DNA of 64,000 nucleotides, taken from the NCBI GenBank assembly GCA_001414485.1, contig LLEY01000116.1, forward strand, positions 124,001-188,000, given 5' to 3'. Each line of letters opens with the position of its first letter. Within the stretch, counting starts at the first letter, position 1. A program made the position numbers and the translations under genes. Positions 13,446 to 24,624 of the stretch are shown here, one piece after another. Origin of the DNA: Calycina herbarum. Lineage: Eukaryota; Ascomycota; Leotiomycetes; Helotiales; Pezizellaceae. The notes under the pieces were generated by a model. That model was not told where the DNA came from, did no database searches, and saw only the letters and a program-made list of their open reading frames with translations.

Positions 13446-13840
13446 TAAAGATATCGTAAGCTAAGTATTTTTCGGCAGCAACAATATATTCGACAACATG
13501 ATCTACAAATCTAGAAATTGCATTTGCACTACTGAACCCTCACTTAGACTGACCTTACCATATTTTATTCTTAATACTGAAAAGAGGGGGGGGTCGTAAA
13601 GTCTCTTGTCTAAGGGGTCAGGAGTGAAGTACGCTTCGAACCTCAGAAGAAAAATGTTGGCCAGAGGTTCTCTTTTTATAGATCCACTCGGTTGTCTCTC
13701 TCTCAATTTACCGCTCCAAGGTGCCAGTTTCAGGTTCAAAATGGAGGATTTAGATATCCTGCCGTGAACTGTCATTATATGTAAATCTTCATTAGTGTTA
13801 ATGAAGAACATATCTGGTGTCGAGACTCTCAACACGGGGG
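13446..13840 (-). pseudogene. Relic of the same unknown protein gene, copy 2
   Basis: A minus-strand frame of 110 residues (13503-13835) holds LRFEAYFTPDPLDKRL, matching copy 1 in sequence and in order. Downstream at 13446-13510, FVDHVVEYIVAAEKYLA matches the 3' end of copy 1. Further upstream on the same strand (about 14150-14240), GLYDLTVLLEANGLRTEEV looks coding and may belong to the same unit. The family is unknown to me. Confidence 0.35.
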
Positions 13841-14726
13841 TTGCGTCTTGTTTTCACTTCTTGGATCTTTATCATTACCTTTGTAACCTTAGGTTAAACG
13901 CTGTGTTCATATTAATACTACACGTCGACTTTCAACGAGAGATCTGTCCGGAAAGTATGAATAATCCGGTGAAGCTAAATAAGTGCCCTCGAACTAACTT
14001 AAATCTAACTTTCTATGGAAGGCGGGAAAGTGGGATTAGAAAACAAGCATTTACCTTCCAACAGCGCACCATCCACAGAACTATCTGAAAAAAACGTTCT
14101 GTTTCCAGGTCAACTTCAGGAGACTGGATCAACCCGATATATAGTAGTCACTTCTTCGGTTCTCAGGCCATTCGCTTCAAGAAGTACCGTGAGGTCATAT
14201 AAGCCAAGTGGGAGTGTTCTCAAACATCACCTCTTCGCCATCTCTTTCCCCCAAATCTTGGATTCTTCTTAAGCCAGAACATATCATCTTCCGTTTGCGG
14301 AAATTCTTAAACTGTATTTTCTGGGTGGTTTGCCGCAAATAGTATATTCACTAGGCTTCACTTGGTGTTTCGCATTGTGGTAAAGGAATATTTACGTTTC
14401 CCTCTCACTTCCACGCCTCCCTCCCTTTCCAAGACCCCTGCGAAACACAACTCAGAACCTACCTCGTCATCACGACAAGAAATCCATGCAACTACCTTTT
14501 CCAAACTCCATCTGAAATGTCAGATATAGCAGCAGAGATCAAACTTACGCCAGATTCCTTGAAGACAGGCTCGCTATATATGGCGCTAGGGACAAGTTCA
14601 AAAAGAGCAAGGAGGGACTGTATTACCAGTGAATGATTTATTTTTTTCCTTTTCGAGTCTCAACAGGAAAATAAAGTCCTCTGAACGGACGCCCTCCATT
14701 GATTTGAGTCCCCGTCGAAACTTCTC

Positions 14727-15197
14727 TTACCTTCGAAAATAAAGCATACATTTATATATCGTCCCCCTTATTGGTTTCTTATCCGCTAGAAGTGAGAATC
14801 GAACTTGCTTCAGTGAGGAAATAATGCTGGCTGCGGAAGATGTGCTGAGATTGTCATCCTCGATGTTGTTTTGAGAGTGGGAATTTGTCGTGGACCCATT
14901 CTGAAGAGAGACTAAGTTGCTCTTCTCCGTGTTGGAATGAAACTCCACATATGGAGGTTGAGACGGAATTCTCTTCCTCCCTCTGGTTCTGTATTTATGG
15001 TTGAAAGGTTTTACGGGTTCGAGTGGATTGACTTGGAAGTCGATGGTGTTCAGTATACAGCAGTAGCTGGATGCTTGTATATGAAAGCTTGTAGCTTCGG
15101 GATCGTGATAACAAAGTAAGATACAAAGTAGCTTTTCCATACTCCATTTTATGTCCAATCGCGCAAATCCAACTTCATAGAAAACCTTCAAAGGCAA
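14727..15197 (-). CDS. Hypothetical protein fragment, 156 aa
   Basis: This is the longest frame in a region otherwise without genes. The middle (about residues 75-125) is rich in Ser, Asn and Gln, and the end reads GTIYKCMLYFRR. A similar sequence, DECMIQFRRLEEIR, occurs on the same strand at about 15600-15645, which suggests a second diverged duplicated pair next to the relics at 12.7-13.8 kb. No domain is seen, so function cannot be given. It could be a decayed exon. Confidence 0.2.
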   Translation of the reverse strand: MPLKVFYEVGFARLDIKWSMEKLLCILLCYHDPEATSFHIQASSYCCILNTIDFQVNPLEPVKPFNHKYRTRGRKRIPSQPPYVEFHSNTEKSNLVSLQNGSTTNSHSQNNIEDDNLSTSSAASIISSLKQVRFSLLADKKPIRGTIYKCMLYFRR

Positions 15198-16180
15198 GAA
15201 AGCGGGGTAATTGCAGAGAGACCAAGGAAAGACTTCTGAAGATTTTTGAAGATTTTGAGGATGTAAGTCACTGGGAATATATCACTAGTGAATCTTTTAT
15301 TTTTGTGAAGGCGGGAGAAAATCCTTCGCCAGATGAGCAGATCAGAACGAGTGTGCAGACCACTTCCCTGGTGTATAAATACACCTTCAAAGCACGAAGA
15401 AATCAAGACCATACCACTTACAGTGGAATGAAGATGCCATGGGATCGAGTCACTGCCAAAAAAAAGCCCCCTTCCCCTTCCATCAAGTGGTCAGTAGAGA
15501 TTGCTCTTTGGTGGAGAGCTCGCCCGTGACGGGATTTATTTTCGTAATGGGAAGAATAACGTCGTCTGAATAGAGGTAATTCAATCCCATGATTTGCTAT
15601 CGAATTTCTTCTAACCTTCGAAATTGAATCATACATTCATCATTTATACCATGGTGTTGGTGTCTTCATGTATGTGTGATTGAAGAGTTTTACGGACCAT
15701 CTTCCGAGAGAATTCAACGGTCCCCGACTTGCTGACCAGGCAGCTATATATTCCATGCTTCTTCACGTTGCGAGCGCATCTCTCTCAAGGAACTTCTCCC
15801 ATGCGTTGCTATAGTCCTCTAGTCTTTGTCCTTCTTAAAATCTCGTTTGGACGGCGGCATTATGATTGCTTGGTTTGGTAAGAGGGTTGAAAAGTCTGCT
15901 CGAAATCGACGATCGCCGGGATGTGTTGAGGTAACCCTGAAGATACTGGAGGTGACGTGGTAGTGTCTTGTTTACCCAAGGCCGCTGATGTAAATATGCT
16001 TGATTCACTTTCAAGGTTTGGGGGCAGAACAATTTCCATTCAATAAAAGTCCTTAGGTTCTTTTCGCAACAACTCATTAGCGCTATGAATTGCATTCACC
16101 CCCCACCCTCCACGTATTCAACAACCCACTATTTTAGAGCTAAATAAGTAGAACTTAGACATCGAATCAAAAACTAATAA

Positions 16181-16406
16181 GCTCGATTAGTCTAGTGGTT
16201 AAGACGCTAGGATATATTGCCTTGACTTAATTTCCCTCCTCGTTCACGAGGCTGTCGCCCCTATTGCGATGAAGGCCCAAATTGGCCAATCCTACGGATC
16301 CTGCCGGGAAGTCCTCAATATTATACGGGTGTTATGGTAAACATGATAGTAAGGCCTTAAAAATATAAAAATTCAAGAGATCCTCAGTTCGACTCTGAGA
16401 TCGAGC
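16181..16406 (+). tRNA. tRNA-like gene split by a long insert (anticodon unresolved)
   Basis: The 5' end GCTCGAT (16181-16187) pairs perfectly with ATCGAGC (16400-16406) as a 7-bp acceptor stem. A D arm follows (GTCT at 16190-16193 with AGAC at 16202-16205, loop AGTGGTTA), which also fits the Pol III A box. The T arm CTCAG-TTCGACT-CTGAG (16383-16399) is perfect and contains the B box. About 150-175 nt separate the halves, far more than a usual tRNA intron. If TCAAG (16373-16377) is the 3' anticodon strand, CTTGA (16221-16225) pairs with it and the loop would read CTTAA, suggesting Leu(UAA), but about 15 extra bases then follow the D arm. A T8 run ends the unit. It may be a tRNA with a large intron, a disrupted tRNA gene, or a tRNA-ended Pol III RNA. 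Confidence 0.5.
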
Positions 16407-16414
16407 GTATACAA

Positions 16415-16435
16415 TTTTTTTTGCATTTTTTTTTT
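16415..16435 (+). terminator. Pol III terminator (T8 and T10 runs)
   Basis: A run of eight T (16415-16422) starts nine bases after the tRNA-like 3' end, and a second run of ten T follows (16426-16435). Position and form are what RNA polymerase III uses to stop. Confidence 0.6.
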
Positions 16436-16598
16436 GGCATTTTTTCAAAACTGGAAAAGATTACTTCTAAACTCATCACTCGAAGCACTCGAACGCACAA
16501 GAAACAATCGCATACGCGCAAAAGAATAATCATTGTCGGTATAATAATGAGTGAATAGCACTCCACGTGACCTTCTCGCTTAAGGTCTATTTAAGTAA

Positions 16599-16622
16599 AC
16601 CGAGTAGCTAACTTTACTCGGT
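16599..16622. other. Perfect 8-bp hairpin
   Basis: ACCGAGTA (16599-16606) pairs with TACTCGGT (16615-16622) around an 8-base loop. It lies between the tRNA-like unit and the 3' end of NDC80. Its role is unknown. Confidence 0.45.
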
Positions 16623-16913
16623 ATGCACGAACGATAATACAACTCTTTTTGCATCATGCTATTGGCCACCAAGTCATACCAACAATCATCATTTCTCATC
16701 ATAACCCATCATTTCTTGGCCTGTCAAGGCGTACCCAAACCCAACCTCCCGTCCATAACAAAATCCACCAAGCGCTCAAGAGGGAATATGCAAGGAACCA
16801 AACTAAACAAACGCCAGCCACCCCTTATAATCAAATACCCAAAGGCTTTCTACACCAAACAAGCAACCCAGAAATCATTACATCCAACAACACCAAAGTC
16901 GGAGGGAGTCCTC

Positions 16914-19250
16914 TCATTTCATCTCCACATCCAGGGTATCATCAAGCACCTCATCGTCACCACCAAGTTCCTGCTCCACCTCCTCGGAAACAAAACCTTC
17001 GTAGTCCTCGAGATTCTTCTGTACGTGGACTTTGAATTTGATGATGTCGTTTAACATCTTTTCGATTTCGGTGTGGAGTTCTTCGCGGAGGGCGTTGGCT
17101 CGGAGGGTGAGTTGTTCGTATCTGGAAATGTTAGTGACAAGTTACAAATTTCGGGCAAGGTGAGGGAACTTACTCAATATTAGTATTCATCTCTCTTTGC
17201 TCCATGAGTTGTACGGATTCAGTGAGACCCGCTCGCATCTTTGCGAGTTCCTTCTCCATCTTCTCGATTTGGGTATCAGAGGCTAGCTTTTGGGTGTGGG
17301 TAACCTCTTTGGTCTTCTCATACTCCTCTTCAGCAGCGCGGACTCGATGTTCGAGAGCCTCGACCTCGCCTCGCTTGTCTTCAATGGCTTCTTTGATACC
17401 GTCGAGGAGATCATGATGCTTCATCATCTCATCCATGGCGACCGTGCGTCTTTCAGAAATCTCCTTTCTTAGATTCAGGAAGCTGGCCTTCAATGTCCCA
17501 CGAAGGTCCAAGTTCAAGATGTGAGCTGGTTGATATCCAGTGACGGGATCTGCCAACAACCTGTCGCTCTCTGGGTTTCCACTACCGGATGCTCCCATCT
17601 GAGACGAGGAGAAGTTTGGACCTTCATTGGCCATGACTTGGAGTTCGAAATTCTTGCCCTTGGCGTTTGGAGCTGTAGAGGGAATCAGACCAATTTGGTA
17701 TCCAAGACTATTGTACTTTTCAACCATTCTCTCTAAATCATCCAGTTTTCGGCTCGCCTCTCCCTCCTTCTCGGATACCCTTTTCTTGGCCTCTTCCAAT
17801 CTCTGAGAAGTTGATTCAATGCCTTTCTGCAGGCGTTCTCGTTCAGAAGTCATACGATCGATATCTGCCATGCTAATGCCCTGATCGTCTACAGCCTTTT
17901 GCAAACTCGTTCGTTCATCATCAGCCTCCTTCAGCTCAAGCATGACTTTGTCTAACTCGTCTTGCAAGAACTGAATTCTTGCCTCGTACTTCTCGGACTT
18001 CTGATTCATGCGGTTGTCGAATTCCTCGAACTTTACTTTGTCCTCCTCCATGATCTTAAAATTTCGGTCTAAAGTTGCAACATCAGACCCCGACTTCTCC
18101 AAGATCTCTATATCCTTTTGAAGGCGCTGATTCTCTGCTTCCAGCATCTGTAGTTGGTCGAGATATTTGGAGTTGGACGCATCGAATTCTTCGGCCATTG
18201 CTTCGACGTGGGGAGCGAGTAAGCGATCTTGGTCATCGTCGCCAGCGTCATCATCCATTGATAGCCAGTCTCGATATGCGCGGCTAAGGAAATCGAAAAC
18301 AATCTTGTCGCCTGTAACATCAATACCAGCATCGGCACATGCGCTATCGTATTGATTTGCCTTGTACCCATCCAACATTTGCGCAAGTTGCATCATCCAG
18401 TGTAAAATGCCGAGAAACAGATGCCACGAGTTTGCAGATCCAACAGCAGCAAGTGAACTCTTTGTGATGCTTTTGTGGAATGGATATCGCATCTGGGCCA
18501 GAATTGGTGGAACCTCTTGGTCAATACTTCTTTGGAATCTGTAGCTAGGGTCGATCCTGTGGTAAAGCCATTGAAACATGAACACGAAATCCTTCTGAGT
18601 TGGCGACTTTATCGAGTTTTGAGAAAGAGTATGCTTCATTTCCATCTCGAAGTTGTTCCCGGCCATATAGTCCAAAAGTTCCTGCCCAATCTTTGCCTGG
18701 TATGCGCGATCCTTTAGGGGTCGTGGGTCTCGAGGTACTCCTGCTGGTGCTGGTGCTTGCTGGAAAAAGCTTTGGTGGGGCATGGGGCCATTTGACGATG
18801 ATCTCGACCTGTATACACTGCTTCTTCGTTGTTGCTCCGTTGCATCATTCGATGCTCGACCCATTCCCGTCGGCGCAAAGCTCTTTCTGCCACCACTGTT
18901 CTGGAAGGACGATCGCTTGACTGAGGACATCCCCAAGTCCGCCAAATTTGTGCCCGATGATGATCTATGGAATTGAGGTTGGCTCGGTCGAGGCGGTGCA
19001 AGAGATGCGCGCGATCCTGATATTGACCTCGCATGACTGGCAGTGAAAGGCGCGTGTTGGTTTGCGGACATGGAGTTCGATCGTTTCAATGCGGACGCAG
19101 GTTGAGGGAGGTTGGAGTTGAAGTTGATTCCGCCGAGAGTCTGTGGATATATGAGTTTATGTTCATGGCGCAATTGAGCTGTATGAAAGGGCAACAAAAA
19201 CTTACTTCTCGTGGCCGGCGCACCGAGAACATGCCCGTGTCTTGCGACAT
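16914..19250 (-). CDS. NDC80: Kinetochore protein NDC80 (HEC1)
   Basis: Exons on the minus strand are 19250-19206, 19140-17174 and 17121-16914. Introns of 65 and 52 nt have GTAAG donors and CAG acceptors. The protein is 739 aa. The first exon gives [15 protein letters not shown], the typical start of fungal Ndc80, so the start at 19250 is preferred over the ATG at 19197, which lies in intron 1. Residues 1-150 form a basic Ser-rich tail. A calponin-homology domain follows at about 150-275 ([19 protein letters not shown], then [14 protein letters not shown]). From about 330 on there is long coiled coil to the C-terminus. In the NDC80 complex with Nuf2, Spc24 and Spc25 it links kinetochores to microtubule ends. 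The gene is divergent from PEX14. Confidence 0.96.
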
Positions 19251-19630
19251 CTTTGCTCTGTCGCGTAGCGTGCTACTAACTTATTTGCTGGCAAGTGAAT
19301 ATCACTTTTGGTGTATATGGCAACTCGTATTTGGTGTGGTTCATCGGCTGAAGTTGGGAGGTGAGGGTATCTCTAACTTGGTTGAGTTTTGTTATGAGTC
19401 GATTGTTTACCCATCGATAGGGGGGGGGGCAGCGCCAACGTAAACAAATGGATTAGCGTGATGCCAAGCATTTTAAGCATCGCTCGGAAGCACGTGACAC
19501 AAAATCCGACCTCGGCTCCTGCCACCATCTTTCTCTACCGGGGAACTAAGGATACAGTTCAGCACCCAGTTGTCACTCGTCGCGCCTTCAGCTCTCCATG
19601 CTCATATTCGTGCAATAGATACTGGCGAAA
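19251..19630. promoter_or_regulatory. Shared divergent promoter of NDC80 and PEX14
   Basis: Only 380 bases separate the two start codons. The region has a GCACGTGAC site (CACGTG core at 19491) and a G9 run (19420-19428). Which gene each element serves cannot be told. Confidence 0.55.
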
Positions 19631-20863
19631 ATGGCCATCCGTGAGGATATCGTTACGTCGGCGGTATGTTCCCAACCCCTCTCTACCTTGATGGACTCTG
19701 CTGATTTAATATAGGTGACATGTGAGGATTCATTATCTACAGTTTCCCCAGCATTGCTAATATTCTTGTGTAGTTCTACAAGACCCAAGTGTTGCTGGAT
19801 CGCCGATAGAAAGCCGAATCGCCTTCCTACAATCGAAAAACCTCACCCAAGAAGAAGTTGATACTGCGCTGGCAAGAGCAAACGGGGAAACCGCCCCTCC
19901 TGCAAACCAGTCTAGCTATGCACCACAACAACAAGTAACTCGACAGCCACCACAGCCAAACTATGGAGGTTACCAGCAGTATCCATGGCAGCAGCCACCC
20001 CCTCCGGAACTACCGAAGAGAGACTGGCGGGATTGGTTCATAATGGCAACAGTCATGGGAGGAGTAGGATATGGATTATATTTTGTCGCAAAGGTAAGCT
20101 TCTCAAATAAGGAAGCTTGGAATGTGCTGATTTGTGATAGCGATATGTCTACCCAATTATCGCACCTCCGACTGCACCACAACTCGAACAAGATAAACAG
20201 GCTATCGATGACCAGTTTGAGAAGGCTTTCTCCTTACTCGACCAGCTCTCGAAAGATACCGATGCGCTTAAAACCTCCGAACAAGCTCGAACAGAAAGAC
20301 TGGATGCTGCTTTGACTGAGGTGGAGGGAGTTGTTGGCGAACTGAAGAGTGCCAGCAAGAGAAGGGAGGACGAGTCTCGCCGTATCAGCGACGAGGTTCG
20401 AGGTCTTAAAGACTTAATACCAAAAGCCATGGATAGTCAGAAGGAGAATACGGATACCAGATTGCGGGAGCTCAACACTGAATTGAAGAGTTTGAAGACG
20501 TTGATGGGTCAAAGATTAAACCCTCAGGCAGCTTCTAGTCCCAGCTCATACACAACCAGGTCCTCTGGACTTTCCGCACTGAATGCCCCTGCCACCCCAA
20601 CGACATCCAACATCAATGGAAACTCAAATGCGGAAAACTCAAACCCAAAGCCCGCTTCAGTGAGTAACGGTGCAAGCACAGAGGCTGTTGCTTCTGTGCA
20701 AGGCCGAAGTGGGAGTCCCTTTGGTACAGGAGCGCCAGCAGGAAAAGCTGCCATTCCAGCATGGCAATTAGCATCAAGTAAGAGCGCTAGCTCTACGAAT
20801 AACACAACTGGGTCAGGAAGTGGGTCAGGAAGTGGGTCACAGGAAGCATCTACATCATCATAA
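19631..20863 (+). CDS. PEX14: Peroxisomal membrane protein PEX14 (peroxin-14)
   Basis: Exons are 19631-19663, 19715-19721, 19774-20093 and 20141-20863, for 360 aa. The second exon is a 7-nt microexon (GTGACAT); including it restores the family's VTFLQDPSV segment in frame, with GT-AG introns on both sides. The N-terminal domain (residues 1-50: AIREDIVTSAVTFLQDPSV, then SRIAFLQSKNLTQEEVDTAL) binds the PTS1 and PTS2 receptors. A Pro- and Gln-rich linker follows, then one membrane segment (about 99-120, WFIMATVMGGVGYGLYFVAK). A coiled coil (about 140-235) and a Ser-rich tail ending in a GSGSGSGSG run coded by a 12-bp tandem repeat complete it. It acts in the docking complex on the peroxisome membrane. 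Identification rests on this domain order and motif. Confidence 0.95.
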
Positions 20864-21709
20864 ATCCACGAAAGTCAGGATCGGGCTTTGGTTTACGGAG
20901 TTTGCATGTGTCGGCGCATCTTGGATGGATGTAACAATTTGGGGGACTAATGGAAAAAGAATCTGCTTAGTAATTCAATGTATACGAACGTACGTTTTTC
21001 AAGGAACTGGTCTGGTCTTGATGGTCGAGTCCGATGGTCGAGTTTTTCTGTGATGGTGTTGCTCAAAGTGGCACAGAACTAACGTCAGGGTGTAACAGCA
21101 GCCTTGAATGTTGTGAGACTGGAATTGAGGCAATGCAAAAGCAGCAAGCTTTAGAAAACTGTATGTGAATAAGCTGCCAGAAACTCACTGTGTGGTTTGA
21201 AAGGCTATCTCCACATAAACTTGTGGACATATTCAGGTAATTTATATATGGAGAGCCAAAGAATTTTCATAACATCCTTAAAGTCTTTTGGGCTCTGGCA
21301 TTCGGTGTATTCCTACACTGAACTGAGTGAAGATCCGGTTGTACTTCGGTTATAATAGAAATAGTGGCAAGCGCAAATAGAAACTCTGCAAATTTGTTTC
21401 CGAGCTCGAATACAATCGATTATGCAATGAACATTCTTTGTTTGCTTTTTGACTTTGACCGGATTCATCATCTTAGATGGGCGGTTATTTGCTTTTTTTC
21501 GCCCGCCGCCTTGGCCACCCCCGCCCTCTCACGTGGCCGCTAAGCGCTAGGTTAGCCTCACTTTCGCGGCGGGATATAGAGCTCGATCCTGCCTCGCTCC
21601 GTTGCCATCACCAACAAACATCCTTCATCAACACCGTGTAGTTGATCCTGGATAGCATCATTTTTTCGACACACCTACATTCCCACGGCCAACTGCGCGA
21701 GCCTTCACA
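20864..21709. other. Intergenic: PEX14 3' side and SR-gene promoter
   Basis: No gene is seen. The last 200 bases are GC-rich, with a TCACGTGG site (about 21530) and a pyrimidine-rich leader just before the SR-gene ATG. Confidence 0.5.
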
Positions 21710-23441
21710 ATGACCGAAGTTTCGAGGTAATAACTGGAATCATGCATGTTGGCACAGAAAATTGGAATCTAACATCATGGGCAGCACTCGTCTCTACTTG
21801 GGCAATCTGCCGAGAACTGGTAAGTAGATCCAATGCGATCGCGCTCTCCTTGCGCTCTACTGTCACTAGTTTTGATAGTTGTCAATTCGTTGTGGTAGTT
21901 CTTATGCTAATCAAACAACACAGCTACGAAGGCAGATGTCGAGGCACATTTCAACACCCACGGCACGGGCGAGATCACCGAGATCAAGCTAATGAATGGC
22001 TTCGGATTCATCGAATACAAAGATGCAATGGATGCGCGCGATGTCGTTCCTGGTATGGCTCCATCAACTCACTCCCACGCGACTCGACGATAAAGGCGCA
22101 AACTGTGCGACCCGAACTTCGAGGCAGTCTGCTTACACTTATGTACAGCCTTCCACGGCTCCGACTTCATGGGCGAACGTTTAACGGTTCAGTTTGCTCG
22201 GGGTACTCGCAGTCGTGATGGGCCCTTTGCAAACAATGAGCGCACTGCTCCTCGCCCTCGCCGCACTCCCCATCGCATGCAGATATCTGGACTTCCAGGT
22301 GAAACCAGCTGGCAGGTCTGTTTCCCCCGTTCCTTCACCCGGACTCTTGGATCTCAATTCGTGCTATTTGGACTCTGAGCAATCAATCGCATGCATATAC
22401 ATTGGACCGCTTTACTGTTATTGATCCAATATTCGGCAAGCTTTTCTTTAGTCCAGGCCGTCATGCCCTGTTTTGGCCTCAACAGAGCCATTTCAGCGTG
22501 TTAGTGCATTTGCCTGAGCAGCCTTGGACTTGGAGGATTTCAACCCCCTTGTAGCTGGCCTTTCTTATACTGTTTCGACTCCTTCTGCTATCCTTTGTTG
22601 CTACCCCTTACGTATCTGGAAGGCGATTACTTTGCACAGGAAAAGGAGCTCAGCCGTTGGACCATGTAACTCTCATCCTCGGGACTTTTTGTACTGGCAA
22701 CTTTTGGAGGGGCAACTACCTAGGGCTTGGCACTATCGCATCAACATACCTGGACAACGACTTACATGGATTCTGGATTTAGGATCTCAAAGACTTCGCT
22801 CGTCAATCCAGCCTCGACGTTGTTTATTCCGAGACCGGCCGTGACCGGGATGGCAAGGGAGCATCGTGAGTATATCTTTCGACTATCTGGGGTCATCATC
22901 TAATGGAAGTTCAGGAGCTTTGTTGAGTTTGAAACCGCGGCGGATCTCAAAACCGCTGTGGAAAAGCTTGATGGTCGTGAATTCAAGGGTGCTCGTGTAA
23001 CTTGTGTCGCGGACGTAAGTATTTTACTGCCTTTCCAATCTAGACTTTTACTAAACTCGACAGACCCAACCGGATATTCCTCGTGACAGATCAGCTCGTT
23101 CCCGCTCACCCGTTCGTCGCCCTTACCCTGATGATTACGACCGCCGTGGACCACCCCGTGGATACAGCCCCCGCCGAGACGCTGGTTACCGTGATAGAAG
23201 TCCTCCTAGACGTGGCTACTATGACGATGACCGTGGACGTTATCGTTCTCCTCCCAGAGCTCGTGGTCCTATCGATGATTACCCACCTCCTCGTGGTCGA
23301 TTCGAGGATCCTTACAGACGTGACTACCCCCCGGACCCATATGTAAATGGCAGACCGCCTTATGATAGAGGACCACGGGATTATCCTCCTCCTAGAGAGC
23401 GTCGAGGTTATGGTGAGGATTACCCACCAAGTCGTTACTAA
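21710..23441 (+). CDS. SR-family splicing factor (SRSF1/Srp2-like, RRM plus pseudo-RRM plus RS tail)
   Basis: Seven exons: 21710-21726, 21785-21819, 21924-22052, 22149-22315, 22783-22865, 22915-23014 and 23064-23441, for 302 aa. All six introns have GT-AG ends and the frame closes on TAA. RRM1 (about 6-80) shows RNP2 (LYLGNL) and RNP1 (NGFGFIEY). RRM2 (about 100-175) is a pseudo-RRM with the SWQDLKD heptapeptide that defines the SRSF1 type. The tail (about 180-302) is rich in Arg, Ser, Pro, Tyr and Gly, with RS and RGG-like dipeptides. It should bind pre-mRNA in the nucleus and promote splicing. Intron 4 is 467 nt, several times longer than the others, and splits the heptapeptide as SWQ and DLKD. 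S. pombe srp2 is the closest named relative I can suggest. Confidence 0.92.
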
Positions 23442-23445
23442 AAAG

Positions 23446-23490
23446 GTAAGCCACCTCTTCTTTGCTTGACTGCCTCTGCTAATTCAACAG
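23446..23490 (+). other. Probable 3' UTR intron of the SR gene
   Basis: A GTAAG donor four bases after the stop codon, a TGCTAAT branch site and a CAACAG acceptor define a 45-nt intron just outside the coding region. Because it lies so close to the stop, it should not by itself trigger nonsense-mediated decay. It is inferred from splice signals only. Confidence 0.5.
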
Positions 23491-24624
23491 ACCTAATTTC
23501 TGAAATGCACTGCGGTCATACGTTGTGGCAAGTCAGTGGAAAATTGCTACACAATATTCCTGGGACATGGGTCCTTAGGTATGATTGTGTGAATGATTGT
23601 GATGCAGATACACGAATTTTCTCTTACTTGGTTTCCATGGGATTTCTTTTACGAAAAGTCTTGACGTTTAGGTTCTGCTTGATAGCACGCAGTTGGTACA
23701 ATTAATGCTTGAGCAGAGCATCTTGCATGTAATTGATAGGACAAATGGATATTTCTTACTAAATGATCTCAACTCTTGAAAGATGTTTGTGAAAGAATGG
23801 TTGTTATCTCGCCGCAATCATTCCCTAAATCATGGGCTAGCGTGACTAGGTACGAGTACGAGTTACGACTAGATAAATCATTGTCCGACCTTCCCTTTGG
23901 CGAGCCAACCAATATCATACCAGCTCCGCTCGCAAGAACCCTGTAGCGCATGTGTAATGTGTAAACTAAATCGCTCGGCACGGAAGTTTTGCGGTAACGC
24001 GCCACCTTTTCAAAATCAACCACCGACCAAGTTTTACCAAGACCAACATCGCAGGCCTCTTTTCGGATCCCTATTTTTGCCCGGTAAAAGGAAAATCGTA
24101 CGGAGGTAAACAGTTTCGATTCTTCAGACGAAAAATGACCTTGAGGGGAAACAAGTGTCTTGTTCTGTTCTGATCGACGATTTCATGTGTGCGGGGAATA
24201 TGCCGTTAAGATCCCGAGGTTGGAAGTGTCCAATCGCAAGGGGGTCTTGTGCCTTGTCATGATCTTGTATCTTGTGTCGCCTTATTGTCCGGTACCGAGG
24301 AACCCTTACAAGCCGTTTTGTGGCAGGTGTTTAGTTGGGTTTGTACCGGTATATAATGCAAGGCATGCCCACCCATTCTCGCAACGCCTTCTTGGTTGGG
24401 AATTAGAAATGCACTTGTGGCGATCTGGTTTTTATTTTATTTGTGAGGTGGCACAGGGTGTGTGACTTTTTACCTTTATATATTTCTTTGATACCCCCCT
24501 CTTTTTGTATTCACCGAGCGTATCTACCGTTTTCTTCGATTTTTAGAAGTCCTCTGTTCTGGAAGTATCTGCTTGCATTGTTACAATTTCCACGTCCTCG
24601 CCACCCGGCACCCCGAATTGAATC
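23491..24624. other. Intergenic between the SR gene and the hydrolase
   Basis: No gene is supported. Short frames at 23466-23705 and 24160-24465 have no family features. A TATATAA element at about 24350 and a pyrimidine-rich stretch from 24480 probably belong to the hydrolase promoter. Confidence 0.45.

Noticed and set aside
16181..16406. Naming the tRNA as Leu(UAA)
   Set aside because: The CTTGA/TCAAG pairing that gives this anticodon leaves 15 surplus bases after the D arm, so I left the anticodon open.
18075..19034. Frames opposite NDC80 on the plus strand and in other minus-strand frames
   Set aside because: They are shadows of the NDC80 coding region.
22169..22844. Frames within SR-gene exon 4 and intron 4
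   Set aside because: They are explained by the exon in its correct frame or lie in the intron, with no domain of their own.
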